From: Theodoxus fluviatilis
Lineage: Eukaryota > Mollusca > Gastropoda > Cycloneritida > Neritidae
Direction of reading: 5' to 3'
Assembly (NCBI GenBank): GCA_034096865.1
Contig: JAWQFJ010009910.1
Span: 1-36,519 of the forward strand
Length of the DNA stretch: 36,519 bases
Below are positions 9,102 through 21,368 of the stretch, piece by piece; the first letter of the stretch is position 1, and every line of letters begins with the position of its first letter. The notes under the pieces were generated by a model. That model was not told the DNA's origin. It saw only the letters and a program-made list of their open reading frames with translations, and searched no databases. The translations under genes were made by a program, and so were the position numbers.

Positions 9102-11487
9102 GTCAAAAGTACAGAGGTGAGCAGAGGGTCAATTTCAATACCCATCAGTGAAACTTTGCCTCACAAACTCAAACTTCAACACATGCTGACTTCAAACTTG
9201 CTGTGACTTATTCAGTATTGAACAATGTTGCTAGCAAATAATTTTTTTCTCACTAAAATTGATAGTTGTTGAGTTATTTGCATTTGTGTTAGGAATATTG
9301 AGTTTTGGGAAACAGAGAAAGTGTTACACATTCCAAAAGGCTCATTTTCAAGCTCTTTTTTACACACACAAAAAGTAAATCCTAATAATTATTTTCTGCC
9401 AAAGTTGTTTTTGGGAGACCTTCTTTTCAACAGACTTGCTGAGAAATAAAATTTGTAATCCAAAATAATAATTTTGATGTATAAAGTCTGTTCACAACAT
9501 TTGTGTAACACTAGCACCATCGTCTTCAAAGGTTAAAATTCCACACAAAGATTCTGTCTTACCCCATGCAATCAGTGTCACTACATGCTACAATGGTTGT
9601 ATTTCATGGTTAAGTTTTAAAACAATCAGAAAACTTTTGTTTTGACTTGATAAAACAACATTTTAACGACCAAGACAAAAATTGCGTTAAGATTTTGCAA
9701 CTTTATCTTCAAATAAATCAAACATGTTGGTTTTTTTTTTACATGAAGTGGATTTTCCTGCAATTGTGTAACTGCAAAATAATTGTGTGTTGCAAAAATC
9801 TAGATATTTGATATATTTTATGAATAAAATGAAAACAAATTCTGGGCCTAATTAGTTGTGTACAGACCAAAGTGCTCAATTTTGAGGGAAAACAGCTAAA
9901 ATCAGATGGTGTGTGCATTATTATGTTATCAAGTTGTTGGTAAATAGGACTATTGATTATTCAGCTTTGCTGTGGTCTTTTTGTCAGGACTGAAATCACA
10001 CTCTGCATGTACTTTTAGTGAGGAAAACAATGGCAAGTGGAATTAAGAATGGTGTTACTGTTGTGAACATCCAAAAACCACAAAAATCAACTTTAAAACT
10101 TGGTGGGGATAAAGAATTAAAACCTTCTGGTTAAGTTCTACATTGTTGAACACAGACACACTCTCAAGATTCCATTTAGGCACATTTTTAGAAAAACACA
10201 CTCTGTTCACAACATTACGCACACACCTGTGTGTGTAATGTTGCAAACAAACTTATCTAGCTATATACAGAAGGCCAAACAATAATTAAACCAAACCACC
10301 ATTTCATTCTACATGTATTATTACTATAAACATTCTTGTACAAGAATCAAACTAAAATTTTGTTTTTCTAGATCTTTCATGTAGTTCATAACAATACACC
10401 ATCCAGTTCATAACATTACACCATTAAAGTGCATTACAAGAGCAACAAATGTTCAATGGCTATTTTAAGTTTTAATGAATACATCAATGTTGACAGAATA
10501 TTCAGTTTTGTTAAATTGAATGTTTTGGTGATCAGGAACTGTTTCATCACACTTTTAAAAATTGGTTTTGTGTTATGTTGTGAACAAAATGGTGTTATGT
10601 TATGAACAAACACGCACTTTTTTTTTACTGCACGTAATAAGAGAATGGTGTGCATGGGAAGGAGTGCAAAATGTAGCTGTCTTCCTTATGCACCTTCTGA
10701 AACATTGTTCCTGATTCAGAATTTAAAATTTGTCACTTTTTATTTTAAAAAAAGTTTGTAACGGTGTAATGTTGTGAACAGACATTGATCAGAATTCAAT
10801 TTTTGGGGTTTACAAAGAGTATATTCAATTATTTTTATTTTCTGACTTCACTTTTAAGTTTTCTGATGTCCATTGCTAAACTTGGACTGTGAGAATAAGT
10901 ACATTGGTCCAACAGATGTGCTTAAATGGAAAAAATGTAACCATTTAAAATGGTCGAAAGACTGAAGTATGTATCTAATGATATATACATTCCCAATGCA
11001 ATTGCTTTTCTTTAAATATGTGTTTGTTACATTTAGAATACATCTAAAAACTGTTTAATACTAAAATTGACATATTTAATGCTTAAAGCATGACTTTCAA
11101 TGAGGAATTGTGTTGTGGCGTTATGTTGTGAACAGACTCGTTATTATCTTTTCTAAAGTCTTTGTTTACTAGTTTTCAGTTCAAATTTGTAATGTGTATG
11201 ACAGTTTTGACTCATGTGGTGAGTTCTCAAGATGTAATAATAAAGATTTCCACTTTTTAAAGTTTATACAGTGTGTGTTTGAAATGTGTGACGGTGTTAA
11301 TGTTGTGAACAGACTTAAAATCTTTTTTCAAAAATGCAACCAAACAAAGCATCATCTTAAATTTATGTGTTGTGTAGTTGATTCTCATGACAAATCCTAC
11401 CATATTCATGCAAAACTGTTAAGTTTTCATAAAGTTTACTTTTAGGAACTCATGTAACAGCTCTCTGCTCACCTCCGTACTTTTGAC
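9102..11487. mobile_element. Complete 2,386-bp DNA element with 25-bp TIRs and 6-bp TSD, non-autonomous
   Basis: The left end GTCAAAAGTACAGAGGTGAG is matched in inverted form at the right end. The 25-bp terminal repeats differ at one base (A or G at position 12). The element is flanked by CATAGG at 9096-9101 and 11488-11493, a 6-bp target duplication. The interior is AT-rich with no long frame, so it is non-autonomous. It carries about eleven copies of a motif close to GTGTTATGTTGTGAACAGAC in both orientations (see separate entry). A 6-bp duplication occurs in several cut-and-paste superfamilies, so I leave the superfamily open. A truncated relative occurs in the tandem units at 23493 and 31964. 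Confidence 0.85.
9486..11314. repeat. Dispersed 20-bp motif family inside the 9102 element
   Basis: Copies close to GTGTTATGTTGTGAACAGAC occur on the + strand near 10051, 10231, 10570, 10592, 10763, 11117 and 11292. They occur in the reverse sense near 9486, 10201, 10383 and 10404. Reverse copies dominate the left half and + copies the right half, with a head-to-head pair around 10201-10250. The spacing is irregular, so this is not a tandem array. Such subterminal motifs are often transposase binding sites in DNA elements, which is an inference here. Confidence 0.8.
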
Positions 11488-11493
11488 CATAGG

Positions 11494-12733
11494 AGTGGCT
11501 TATTCGGGGATTCATAAGGAATGAACAGGAAACAATTGCATCGTCACATGTGATCTCCGACATGTTCGTCTTTGGAAGCTGACGGAAGCAAATTTTTGGT
11601 GCTGTTGTCTTTGCCTTGAAAAACATTATGTCTTATTTTTCGTGTGTTCATCTGTTGACTGAATAAAACCAGCAATCATTATCGCCTTGAATTGGGTTTT
11701 TTGTTGTTTGTTAAGTGGTGTTTGTAATTCAAAATTGTGCAACTGAAGCTTAGGAGTTTGCAAAAATCATGTAAAATTTCGGCACCAAAATGATACTAAC
11801 TTCAGTGATGACGATTTAAAGAATTGTAAAACAACCTTGCCACTCCCCTGCTGTCTGAGGACATTTCTGATACAATGCCGTCTGTACTTTTGGAACACTT
11901 TGTACCGTAATGAAAAAGCCATCTGTGCTTAATATTCGAAACACTGAATTTCCCAGGGCGTAGACCTGACAATTGCCATTCTGGTCAGACTGTCGGATAT
12001 GGCTTTTCTCATCGTGGTAAGTGTTGAACATTTTCATCTTCAGTCACTTCTTTCTGCACCAAAATGACGACTGCACTACATCCTGGTATTGAATTCACTT
12101 GACTAATCACTTTGTAATTTACTACTCTTATACAAGTTTATTACCCGAGGTGACAAGATGTTTTATGAAGAGTGTTCTGTATTAGTGTCGGTAAGAGGCC
12201 GGAAAAAGTAAATGGATGTCACATTGACTAGATTGAAATACTAAGTCGGATACGCCCTGTTCTCTTTTCCTGGACGTAGACGGTCTTGAGAAAGTAGAGA
12301 GAACATGTTGAGGGAAGGCCAGCTCGGCCATTCTGTTACTTGCAAAAGATTGCAAACAATGTCGCAGGATTGATATGTGCGTTTATTTGCAAGAACAAAC
12401 CGTTGGACGGCTGGGTTCGAGAGACAAAGGGGGAACGAAGTCGCGGGTCAGGGTGCCAGTGTACGAAGACCGGCCAATACCGCTTTCCCAGCGACGTGAC
12501 GACAGCCTGTCTCTGTCCTTGGCCTGCCTGGCCGTCTGGCGCATGCCTTGCTTGGGTCTGGTGGCTGCCTGCAGAGCCGCCGTCTCCAAGGCAGCTTAGG
12601 GACGATGCCCAGAGAAAGGACACGGTGCAAGACTCATCCCTAGTCCACCGTCTGTGGTTTCTTCACGACCCCAGCCCTGGGTCTCTGGTCGCTTCCTGGA
12701 GGTCTGGGGCGCAGCAGCCCACGCGTTTGCGAA
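11494..12733. other. No gene recognised
   Basis: Mixed composition, AT-rich to about 12300 and then GC-richer. The overlapping frames at 12340-12925 run through the GC-rich part and the minisatellite and show no domain. I cannot support an exon. Confidence 0.35.
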
Positions 12734-12836
12734 GGGGACTGCGGTGCTGGGGAGTGGAGGGGACTGCGGTGCTGGGGAGTGGAGGGGACTGCGGTGCTGG
12801 GGAGTGGAGGGGACTGCGGTGCTGGGGAGTGGAGGG
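12734..12836. repeat. 25-bp minisatellite, 4 copies
   Basis: Four near-perfect units beginning GGGGACTGCGGTGCTGGGGA with a 25-bp step (12734, 12759, 12784, 12809) and a partial fifth. Because 25 is not a multiple of three, the array would shift frame if coding, which argues against the open frames that overlap it. The stretch 12837-13117 holds nothing I can name. Confidence 0.9.
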
Positions 12837-13117
12837 GGTTGAGGTGGCTCTACAGCTTGGTCTTGACGTAGTCCCCAGGCGGGGGGCAGATGGTCAACTC
12901 TGAGCCACCCCAGACTCCGCCACATCCGGGTAACTTGATGGCATCGGCTAGACCGTCCTTTTCTGAAGACAGAAACGAGTGTTTATAAGACTCGAAAATA
13001 TTCCGTTATATCATCCCGCTCTTCGATATGGCGTTGCCAGGCGGCCATCGTTCCTGACTATCAATGGTGCAGCCGACTGTCAGTCCCCACAAATGACTGA
13101 CGTTCACTGGCCGCGCA

Positions 13118-13185
13118 ACGGGCGCTGCACAATGGACACCTGGGTTGAAGGTCCCCAAGAAAAATATCTATACATGTATACCGTG
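13118..13185 (+). repeat. Fragment of a dispersed repeat shared with the tandem units
   Basis: CGCTGCACAATGGACACCTG, GGTTGAAGGTCCCC and a short AT-rich tail resemble CAGCGCATTGGTGACCTGGG, GGTGAAAGTCCCCC and tail at about 21197-21260 and 29613-29675. Identity is moderate. The element type is unknown. Confidence 0.5.
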
Positions 13186-13187
13186 TA

Positions 13188-13313
<126 letters not shown>

Positions 13314-13369
13314 ATTCTTTTCATTCTAATATCCAAAAATAGTAACTGCGGAATGTTTTCTCTTGTCTT

Positions 13370-13533
13370 CATCCCCATGTGGGTAGGAGGTAAGAACTGA
13401 CCCACCACGTCTCCTTGCGCGATTCATAGGGAGCGGAGAAGTAGGGAAATCGTGACGACTGTTACTCTACCCGTCCCTGTGATTGTTCGTTATTAATGGC
13501 CTCACATAGCCTACAAAGGCTGATAGGCCGTAA
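13370..13533 (+). mobile_element. SINE-like repeat copy, plus orientation, diverged
   Basis: It contains CATGTGGGTAGGAGGTAAGA, then CTGACCCACC, GTCTCC, GCGATTCATA and, after a divergent middle, CACATAGCCTACAAAGGCTG followed by ATAGGCCGTAA. The same blocks in the same order occur on the minus strand at 21384-21570 and 29796-29984. This copy is the most divergent, and I see no clear target duplication. Confidence 0.55.
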
Positions 13534-13679
13534 CGCTCCATGTATCCCCTTCTCGTATCTCCTACTGAAGCAACAGAGATCTGCATTCCTGAAATCCCTC
13601 TTAAGTTCAAAATCCCTTTTGGTGTACACATCAACAATACTTCCAACTTCAGGAAATGAAAAGGTACAATCTTGTATGA

Positions 13680-16600
13680 CCAGGACTAGCCAGCTATCCC
13701 TATACCAGTAATCAGTTTACTGTGCAGTACACCAGGACTAGCCAGCTACCCCTATACCAGTAATCAGCTAACTGTGCAGTACACCAGGACTAGCCAGCTA
13801 CCCCTATACGGGTAATCAGGTTACTGTACAGTACACCAGGACTAGCCAGCTACCCCTATACCAGTAATCAGTTTACTGTACAGTACACCAGGACTAGCCA
13901 GCTACCCCTATACCAGTAATCAGTTTACTGTACAGTACACCAGGACTAGCCAGCTACCCCTATACCAGTAATCAGTTTACTGTACAGTACACCAGGACTA
14001 GCCAGCTACCCCTATACCAGTAATCAGTTTACTGTACAGTACACCAGGACTAGCCAGCTATCCCTATACCAGTAATCAGTTTACTGTACAGTACAACAGG
14101 ACTAGCCAGCTACCCCTATACCAGTAATCAGTTTACTGTACAGTACACCAGGACTAGGCAGCTACCCCTATACCAGTAATCAGGTTAATGTACAGTACAC
14201 CAGGACTAGCCAGCTACCCCTATACCAGTAATCAGTTTACTGTGCAGTACACCAGGACTAGCCAGCTACCCCCACACCAGTAATCAGTTTACTGTACAGT
14301 ACACCAGGACTAGCCAGCTACCCCTATACCAGTAATCAGTTTACTGTGCAGTACACCAGGACTAGCCAGCTACCCCCACACCAGTAATCAGTTTAGTGTG
14401 CAGTACACCAGGACTAGCCAGCTACCCCCACACCAGTAATCAGTTTACTGTACAGTACACCAGGACTAGCCAGCTACCCCTATGCCAGTAATCAGTTTAC
14501 TGTACAGTACACCAGCACTAGCCAGCTACCCCCACACCAGTAATCAGTTTACTGTGCAGTACACCAGGACTAGCCAGCTACCCCCACACCAGTAATCAGT
14601 TTACTGTACAGTACACCAGGACTAGCCAGCTACCCCTATACCAGTAATCAGTTTACTGTACAGTACACCAGGACTAGCCAGCTACCCCCACACCAGTAAT
14701 CAGTTTACTGTACAGTACACCAGGACTAGCCAGCTACCCCCACACCAGTAATCAGTTTACTGTACAGTACAACAGGACTAGCCAGCTACCCCTATACCAG
14801 TAATCAGTTTACTGTGCAGTACACCAGGATTAGCCAGCTACCCCTATACCAGTAATCAGTTTACTGTGCAGTACACCAGGACTAGCCAGCTACCCCTATA
14901 CCAGTAATCAGTTTACTGTGCAGTACACCAGGACTAGCCAGCTACCCCCACACCAGTAATCAGTTTACTGTGCAGTACACCAGGACTAGCCAGCTACCCC
15001 TATACCAGTAATCAGTTTACTGTACAGTACACCAGGACTAGCCAGCTACCCCTATATCAGTAATCAGTTTACTGTACAGTACACCAGGACTAGCCAGCTA
15101 CCCCTATACCAGTAATCAGTTTACTGTGCAGTACACCAGGACTAGCCAGCTACCCCTATACCAGTAATCAGTTTACTGTACAGTACACCAGGACTAGCCA
15201 GCTACCCCTATACCAGTAATCAGTTTACTGTGCAGTACACCAGGACTAGCCAGCTACCCCTATACCAGTAATCAGTTTACTGTACAGTACACCAGGACTA
15301 GGCAGCTACCCCTATATCAGTAATCAGTTTACTGTACAGTACACCAGGACTAGCCAGCTACCCCTATACCAGTAATCAGTTTACTGTACAGTACACCAGG
15401 ACTAGCCAGCTACCCCTATACCAGTAATCAGTTTACTGTGCAGTACACCAGGACTAGCCAGCTACCCCTATATCAGTAATCAGTTTACTGCATAGTACAC
15501 CAGGACTAGCCAGCTATCTCTATACCAGTAATCAGTTTACTGTGCAGTACACCAGGACTAGCCAGCTACCCCCACACCAGTAATCAGTTTACTGTGCAGT
15601 ACACCAGGACTAGCCAGCTACCCCTATACCAGTAATCAGTTTACTGTGCAGTACACCAGGACTAGCCAGCTACCCCCACACCAGTAATCAGTTTACTGTA
15701 CAGTACACCAGGACTAGCCAGCTACCCCTATACCAGTAATCAGTTTACTGTGCAGTACACCAGGACTAGCCAGCTACCCCCACACCAGTAATCAGTTTAC
15801 TGTACAGTACACCAGGACTAGCCAGCTACCCCTATACCAGTAATCAGTTTACTGTGCAGTACACCAGGACTAGCCAGCTACCCCCACACCAGTAATCAGT
15901 TTACTGTACAGTACACCAGGACTAGCCAGCTACCCCCACACCAGTAATCAGTTTACTGTGCAGTACACCAGGACTAGCCAGCTACCCCCACACCAGTAAT
16001 CAGTTTACTGTGCAGTACACCAGGACTAGCCAGCTACCCCCACACCAGTAATCAGTTTACTGTGCAGTACACCAGGACTAGCCAGCTACCCCTATACCAG
16101 TAATCAGTTTACTGTGCAGTACACCAGGACTAGCCAGCTACCCCCACACCAGTAATCAGTTTACTGTGCAGTACACCAGGACTAGCCAGCTATCTCTATA
16201 CCAGTAATCAGTTTACTGTGCAGTACAACAGGACTAGGCAGCTACCCCTATACCAGTAATCAGTTTACTGTACAGTACACCAGGACTAGGCAGCTACCCC
16301 CACACCAGTAATCAGGTTACTGTGCAGTACACCAGGACTAGCCAGCTACCCCTATACCAGTAATCAGTTTACTGTACAGTACACCAGCTACCCCCACACC
16401 AGTAATCAGTTTACTGTGCAGTACACCAGGACTAGCCAGCTACCCCCACACCAGTAATCAGTTTACTGTACAGTACACCAGCTACCCCCACACCAGTAAT
16501 CAGTTTACTGTACAGTACACCAGGACTAGGCAGCTACCCCCACACCAGTAATCAGTTTACTGTGCAGTACACCAGGACTAGCCAGCTACCCCCACACCAG

Positions 16601-19600
16601 TAATCAGTTTACTGTGCAGTACACCAGGACTAGCCAGCTACCCCCACACCAGTAATCAGTTTACTGTGCAGTACACCAGGACTAGCCAGCTATCTCTATA
16701 CCAGTAATCAGTTTACTGTACAGTACACCAGGACTAGCCAGCTACCCCTATGCCAGTAATCAGTTTACTGTACAGTACACCAGCTACCCCCACACCAGTA
16801 ATCAGTTTACTGTGCAGTACACCAGGACTAGCCAGCTACCCCCACACCAGTAATCAGTTTACTGTGCAGTACACCAGGACTAGCCAGCTACCCCTATACC
16901 AGTAATCAGTTTACTGTGCAGTACACCAGGACTAGCAAGCTACCCCTATACCAGTAATCAGTTTACTGTACAGTACACCAGGACTAGCCAGCTACCCCCA
17001 CACCAGTAATCAGTTTACTGTACAGTACACCAGGACTAGGCAGCTACCCCTATACCAGTAATCAGTTTACTGTGCAGTACACCAGGACTAGCCAGCTACC
17101 CCTATACCAGTAATCAGTTTACTGTACAGTACACCAGCTACCCCCACACCAGTAATCAGTTTACTGTGCAGTACAACAGGACTAGCCAGCTACCCCTATA
17201 CCAGTAATCAGTTTACTGTACAGTACACCAGGACTAGGCAGCTACCCCCACACCAGTAATCAGTTTACTGTGCAGTACACCAGGACTAGCCAGCTACCCC
17301 CACACCAGTAATCAGTTTACTGTGCAGTACACCAGGACTAGCCAGCTACCCCCACACCAGTAATCAGTTTACTGTGCAGTACACCAGGACTAGCCAGCTA
17401 CCCCTATATCAGTAATCAGTTTACTGTGCAGTACACCAGGACTAGCCAGCTACCCCTATATCAGTAATCAGTTTACTGTGCAGTACACCAGGACTAGCCA
17501 GCTACCCCCACACCAGTAATCAGTTTACTGTGCAGTACACCAGGACTAGCCAGCTACCCCCACACCAGTAATCAGTTTACTGTGCAGTACACCAGGACTA
17601 GCCAGCTACCCCCACACCAGTAATCAGTTTACTGTGCAGTACACCAGGACTAGCCAGCTACCCCTATATCAGTAATCAGTTTACTGTGCAGTACACCAGG
17701 ACTAGCCAGCTACCCCCACACCAGTAATCAGTTTACTGTGCAGTACACCAGGACTAGCCAGCTACCCCTATATCAGTAATCAGTTTACTGTACAGTACAC
17801 CAGGACTAGGCAGCTACCCCTCTATCAGTAATCAGTTTACTGTGCAGTACACCAGGACTAGCCAGCTACCCCTATATCAGTAATCAGTTTACTGTGCAGT
17901 ACACCAGGACTAGCCAGCTACCCCTATATCAGTAATCAGTTTACTGTGCAGTACACCAGGACTAGCCAGCTACCCCTATATCAGTAATCAGTTTACTGTG
18001 CAGTACACCAGGACTAGCCAGCTACCCCCACACCAGTAATCAGTTTACTGTGCAGTACACCAGGACTAGCCAGCTACCCCCACACCAGTAATCAGTTTAC
18101 TGTGCAGTACACCAGGACTAGCCAGCTACCCCTATACCAGTAATCAGTTTACTGTACAGTACACCAGGACTAGCCAGCTACCCCCACACCAGTAATCAGT
18201 TTACTGTGCAGTACACCAGGACTAGCCAGCTACCCCCACACCAGTAATCAGTTTACTGTACAGTACAACAGGACTAGCCAGCTACCCCCACACCAGTAAT
18301 CAGTTTACTGTGCAGTACACCAGGACTAGCCAGCTACCCCCACACCAGTAATCAGTTTACTGTACAGTACACCAGGACTAGCCAGCTACCCCCACACCAG
18401 TAATCAGTTTACTGTGCAGTACACCAGGACTAGCCAGCTACCCCCACACCAGTAATCAGTTTACTGTACAGTACAACAGGACTAGCCAGCTACCCCCACA
18501 CCAGTAATCAGTTTACTGTACAGTGCAACAGGACTAGCCAGCTACCCCCACACCAGTAATCAGTTTACTGTGCAGTACACCAGGACTAGGCAGCTACCCC
18601 TATACCAGTAATCAGTTTACTGTGCAGTACACCAGGACTAGCCAGCTATCCCTATACCAGTAATCAGTTTACTGTGCAGTACACCAGGACTAGGCAGCTA
18701 CCCCTATACCAGTAATCAGTTTACTGTACAGTACACCAGGACTAGGCAGCTACCCCTATACCAGTAATCAGCTAACTGTGCAGTACACCAGGACTAGCCA
18801 CCTACCCCCACACCAGTAATCAGTTTACTGTGCAGTACACCAGGACTAGGCAGCTACCCCTATACCAGTAATCAGTTTACTCAGCAGTACACCAGGACTA
18901 GGCAGCTACCCCTATACCAGTAATCAGTTTACTGTGCAGTACACCAGGACTAGCCAGCTACCCCTATACCAGTAATCAGTTTACTGTGCAGTACACCAGG
19001 ACTAGCCAGCTATCTCTATACCAGTAATCAGTTTACTGTGCAGTACACCAGGACTAGGCAGCTACCCCTATACCAGTAATCAGTTTACTGTGCAGTACAC
19101 CAGGACTAGCCAGCTACCCCTATACCAGTAATCAGTTTACTGTGCAGTACACCAGGACTAGCCAGCTACCCCTATACCAGTAATCAGTTTACTGTGCAGT
19201 ACACCAGGACTAGCCAGCTACCCCTATACCAGTAATCAGTTTACTGTGCAGTACACCAGGACTAGCCAGCTACCCCTATACCAGTAATCAGTTTACTGTA
19301 CAGTACACCAGCTACCCCCACACCAGTAATCAGTTTACTGTACAGTACACCAGGACTAGCCAGCTACCCCCACACCAGTAATCAGTTTACTGTGCAGTAC
19401 ACCAGGACTAGCCAGCTACCCCTATACCAGTAATCAGTTTACTGTGCAGTACACCAGGACTAGCCAGCTATCCCTATACCAGTAATCAGTTTACTGCATA
19501 GTACACCAGGACTAGCAAGCTACCCCCACACCAGTAATCAGTTTACTGTACAGTACACCAGGACTAGGCAGCTACCCCTATATCAGTAATCAGTTTACTG

Positions 19601-19798
19601 TACAGTACAACAGGACTAGCCAGCTATCCCTATCCCAGTAATCAGTTTACTGTACAGTACACCAAGACTAGCCAGCTACCCCTATACCAGTAATCAGTTT
19701 ACTGTGCAGTACACCAGGACTAGCCAGCTATCCCTATACCAGTAATCAGTTTACTGCATAGTACACCAGGACTAGCAAGCTACCCCTATACCAGTAAT
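13680..19798. repeat. 52-bp satellite array, about 118 copies
   Basis: Head-to-tail units of 52 bp, for example beginning CAGTACACCAGGACTAGCCA and ending CAGTAATCAGTTTACTGTA. Variable sites are limited: CCCTATACC, CCCCCACACC or CCCTATATC in the middle, TGTACAG or TGTGCAG at the junction, and AGCCAG or AGGCAG. Five units lack ten bases (near 16380, 16475, 16775, 17130, 19305), giving 42 bp. The TGTA variant creates the perfect palindrome ACTGTACAGT. All frames are closed. There are no unique spacers, so it is not a CRISPR-like structure. It ends abruptly in (TAA)n at 19796. Confidence 0.97.
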
Positions 19799-19880
19799 AA
19801 TAATAATATGTTTATTTATAAGGCGCACTTCCTCCACACAGTCAAGAAAGTACATAGTGGAGCTCTAGGCGCACACACAC
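19796..19880. repeat. Satellite edge: (TAA)n, short dispersed-repeat-like stretch, CA run
   Basis: (TAA)n runs directly into TGTTTATTTATAAGGCGCAC and ends in GGCGCACACACACACA just before element R. The TTTATA-GCGCAC core resembles common invertebrate dispersed repeats, but I cannot classify it. Confidence 0.45.
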
Positions 19881-20725
19881 ACAACAAGAAGGGCAAAGCC
19901 CACATGACTCACATGCTTGACCTTGACCTTTATATGACCTTGACCTTCGGGTGACCTTCAAGGTCAAGGTCAAACAAACTAAACCTACCAATGACATCAT
20001 ACACAAAGAAATGCTTTACACATTTTTCCTACCAAAATACATGTGACCTTGACCCAAGGTCAAGGTCATCCAAGGTCATGCAACACAAAGCTGTTAATTC
20101 AAGACATAGGAAGCACAATGGTGCTTATTGGCACTTTCTACCATGAGATATGGTCACTTTTAGTGGTTCACTACCCCATTTTGGTCACATTTCATAAGGG
20201 TCAAAGTGACCTTGATGATATGTGAACAAATGTGTCTTATGATGAAAGTATAACATGTGCCCCACATAATTATTAAGTTTGAAACAGTTATCTTCCATAG
20301 TTCAGGGTCAAGGTCACTTCAAAATATGTATACAATCCAACTTTGAAGAGCTCCTGTGACCTTGACCTTGAAGCAAGGTCAACCAAACTGGTATCAAAAG
20401 ATAGGGCTTGCTTTGACCTATATACCACTTGTAGCTAAGGTCGCCATTCTCAATAACGTGGGAGAAAATTGGGAAAATGTGAAAAATGACTGTTTTTAAG
20501 ACCACATTTATGGCTCCTGTGACCTTGACCTTGAAACAAGGTCAAGTCACTATGTATGTTTTTTTTTAGGCCTTGTCATCATACACCATCATGCCACATT
20601 TGGTGTTGATAGACTTAATAGTCTCCGAGAAAAATCCAACGTTTAAGTTTTTTACGCCCGGACGGACGGACGAAACGGCTCAGTACATAGACTCACTTTT
20701 GCTTCGCATGCGAGTCAAAAATCTG
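19881..20725. mobile_element. Element R, copy 1: half-site-rich dispersed repeat without transposon insertion
   Basis: It starts at ACAACAAGAAGGGCAAAGCC and ends near the GCGAGTCAAAA after a (CGGA)n stretch (about 20660-20722). It contains at least ten TGACCTTGA or TCAAGGTCA nonamers, for example near 19918, 19937, 19960, 20043, 20060, 20207, 20307, 20355 and 20519. Left of about 20055 it differs from copies 2 and 3 at roughly one base in ten. To the right it is nearly identical. It contains TTGGCAC once (20128-20134), the unoccupied target of the 4.19-kb element. No coding frame is seen. Element class and exact ends are uncertain. Confidence 0.7.
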
Positions 20726-20784
20726 ACGAAGGCTGGAAAACAAGGAAAAGTACGGGCATATTAACACCCAAGTTAGGCTTAGCC

Positions 20785-21057
20785 TCATTGTGAATGCATG
20801 CATGCAAGCAATTGTTTATGTGTCAGTATTTGTATCATGCCATTCAAACGCATTTCATCCATGTTCAAGTTTTCATTCACAAAGTGATGTGATTTCGAAA
20901 TTTACAGTTCTTCATATCCTTTTGCGACTGCCATCTTTTCACTGACTCTGGGACTGCATTCCACAAACAAACATGAGTAGCCGTATTTCTGGCAACAAAT
21001 GGACAGCCAACTCTGCAAAACGGCATCACTCAACATGGCTACCACAGCATCCACAAA
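20785..21057 (-). pseudogene. Possible GNAT-like terminal exon, unit 1, nonsense-mutated
   Basis: Minus-strand counterpart of 29197-29469. The same frame (FVDAVVAMLSDAVLQ, then KYGYSCLFVECSPRVSEKMA) is interrupted by TAA at 20902-20904 right after AKGYEEL, where unit 2 has GAA. The C-terminal 38 or so codons are thus lost. Acceptor candidates are CACCAG just upstream of 21057 and TTTTGCAG inside. If the exon is real, this copy is damaged or encodes a shortened end. Confidence 0.4.
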
Positions 21058-21194
21058 CTGGTGAAGCCACCCCACCAAGTACTAGGTAGTCCTACCACTA
21101 GGTCACTTGCCTAGTGCCTAGCTGCTGTGGTTGTTCAAATCTGCACGGATCCTACAGTTGCATCCTTGGCCACGTTGCTTAATCAGCATTGCCT

Positions 21195-21262
21195 TTCCTA
21201 CAGCGCATTGGTGACCTGGGGTGAAAGTCCCCCAAAATGAATTTCATGTATTTGAACAAAAT
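21195..21262 (+). repeat. Fragment of a dispersed repeat (unit 1)
   Basis: CAGCGCATTGGTGACCTGGG followed by GTGAAAGTCCCCC matches the fragment at 13118 and the unit-2 copy near 29613. Confidence 0.5.
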
Positions 21263-21368
21263 AAAAGTTTTCGCTACTGCACACAGGTTCAGTAACTTGC
21301 ACCTCTGACCACTCAGATATACAGTCCTTCTAAGGAAGCTTAAGTCAGCACAAGGCATTGAACAGCTT

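Noticed and set aside
12336..12925. Overlapping GC-rich frames on both strands
   Set aside because: They cross a 25-bp minisatellite whose unit is not a multiple of three. No homology is recognised and frames on both strands are equally open.
13680..19798. CRISPR-like array
   Set aside because: Units are contiguous with no unique spacers, and the setting is a eukaryotic genome. It is a satellite.
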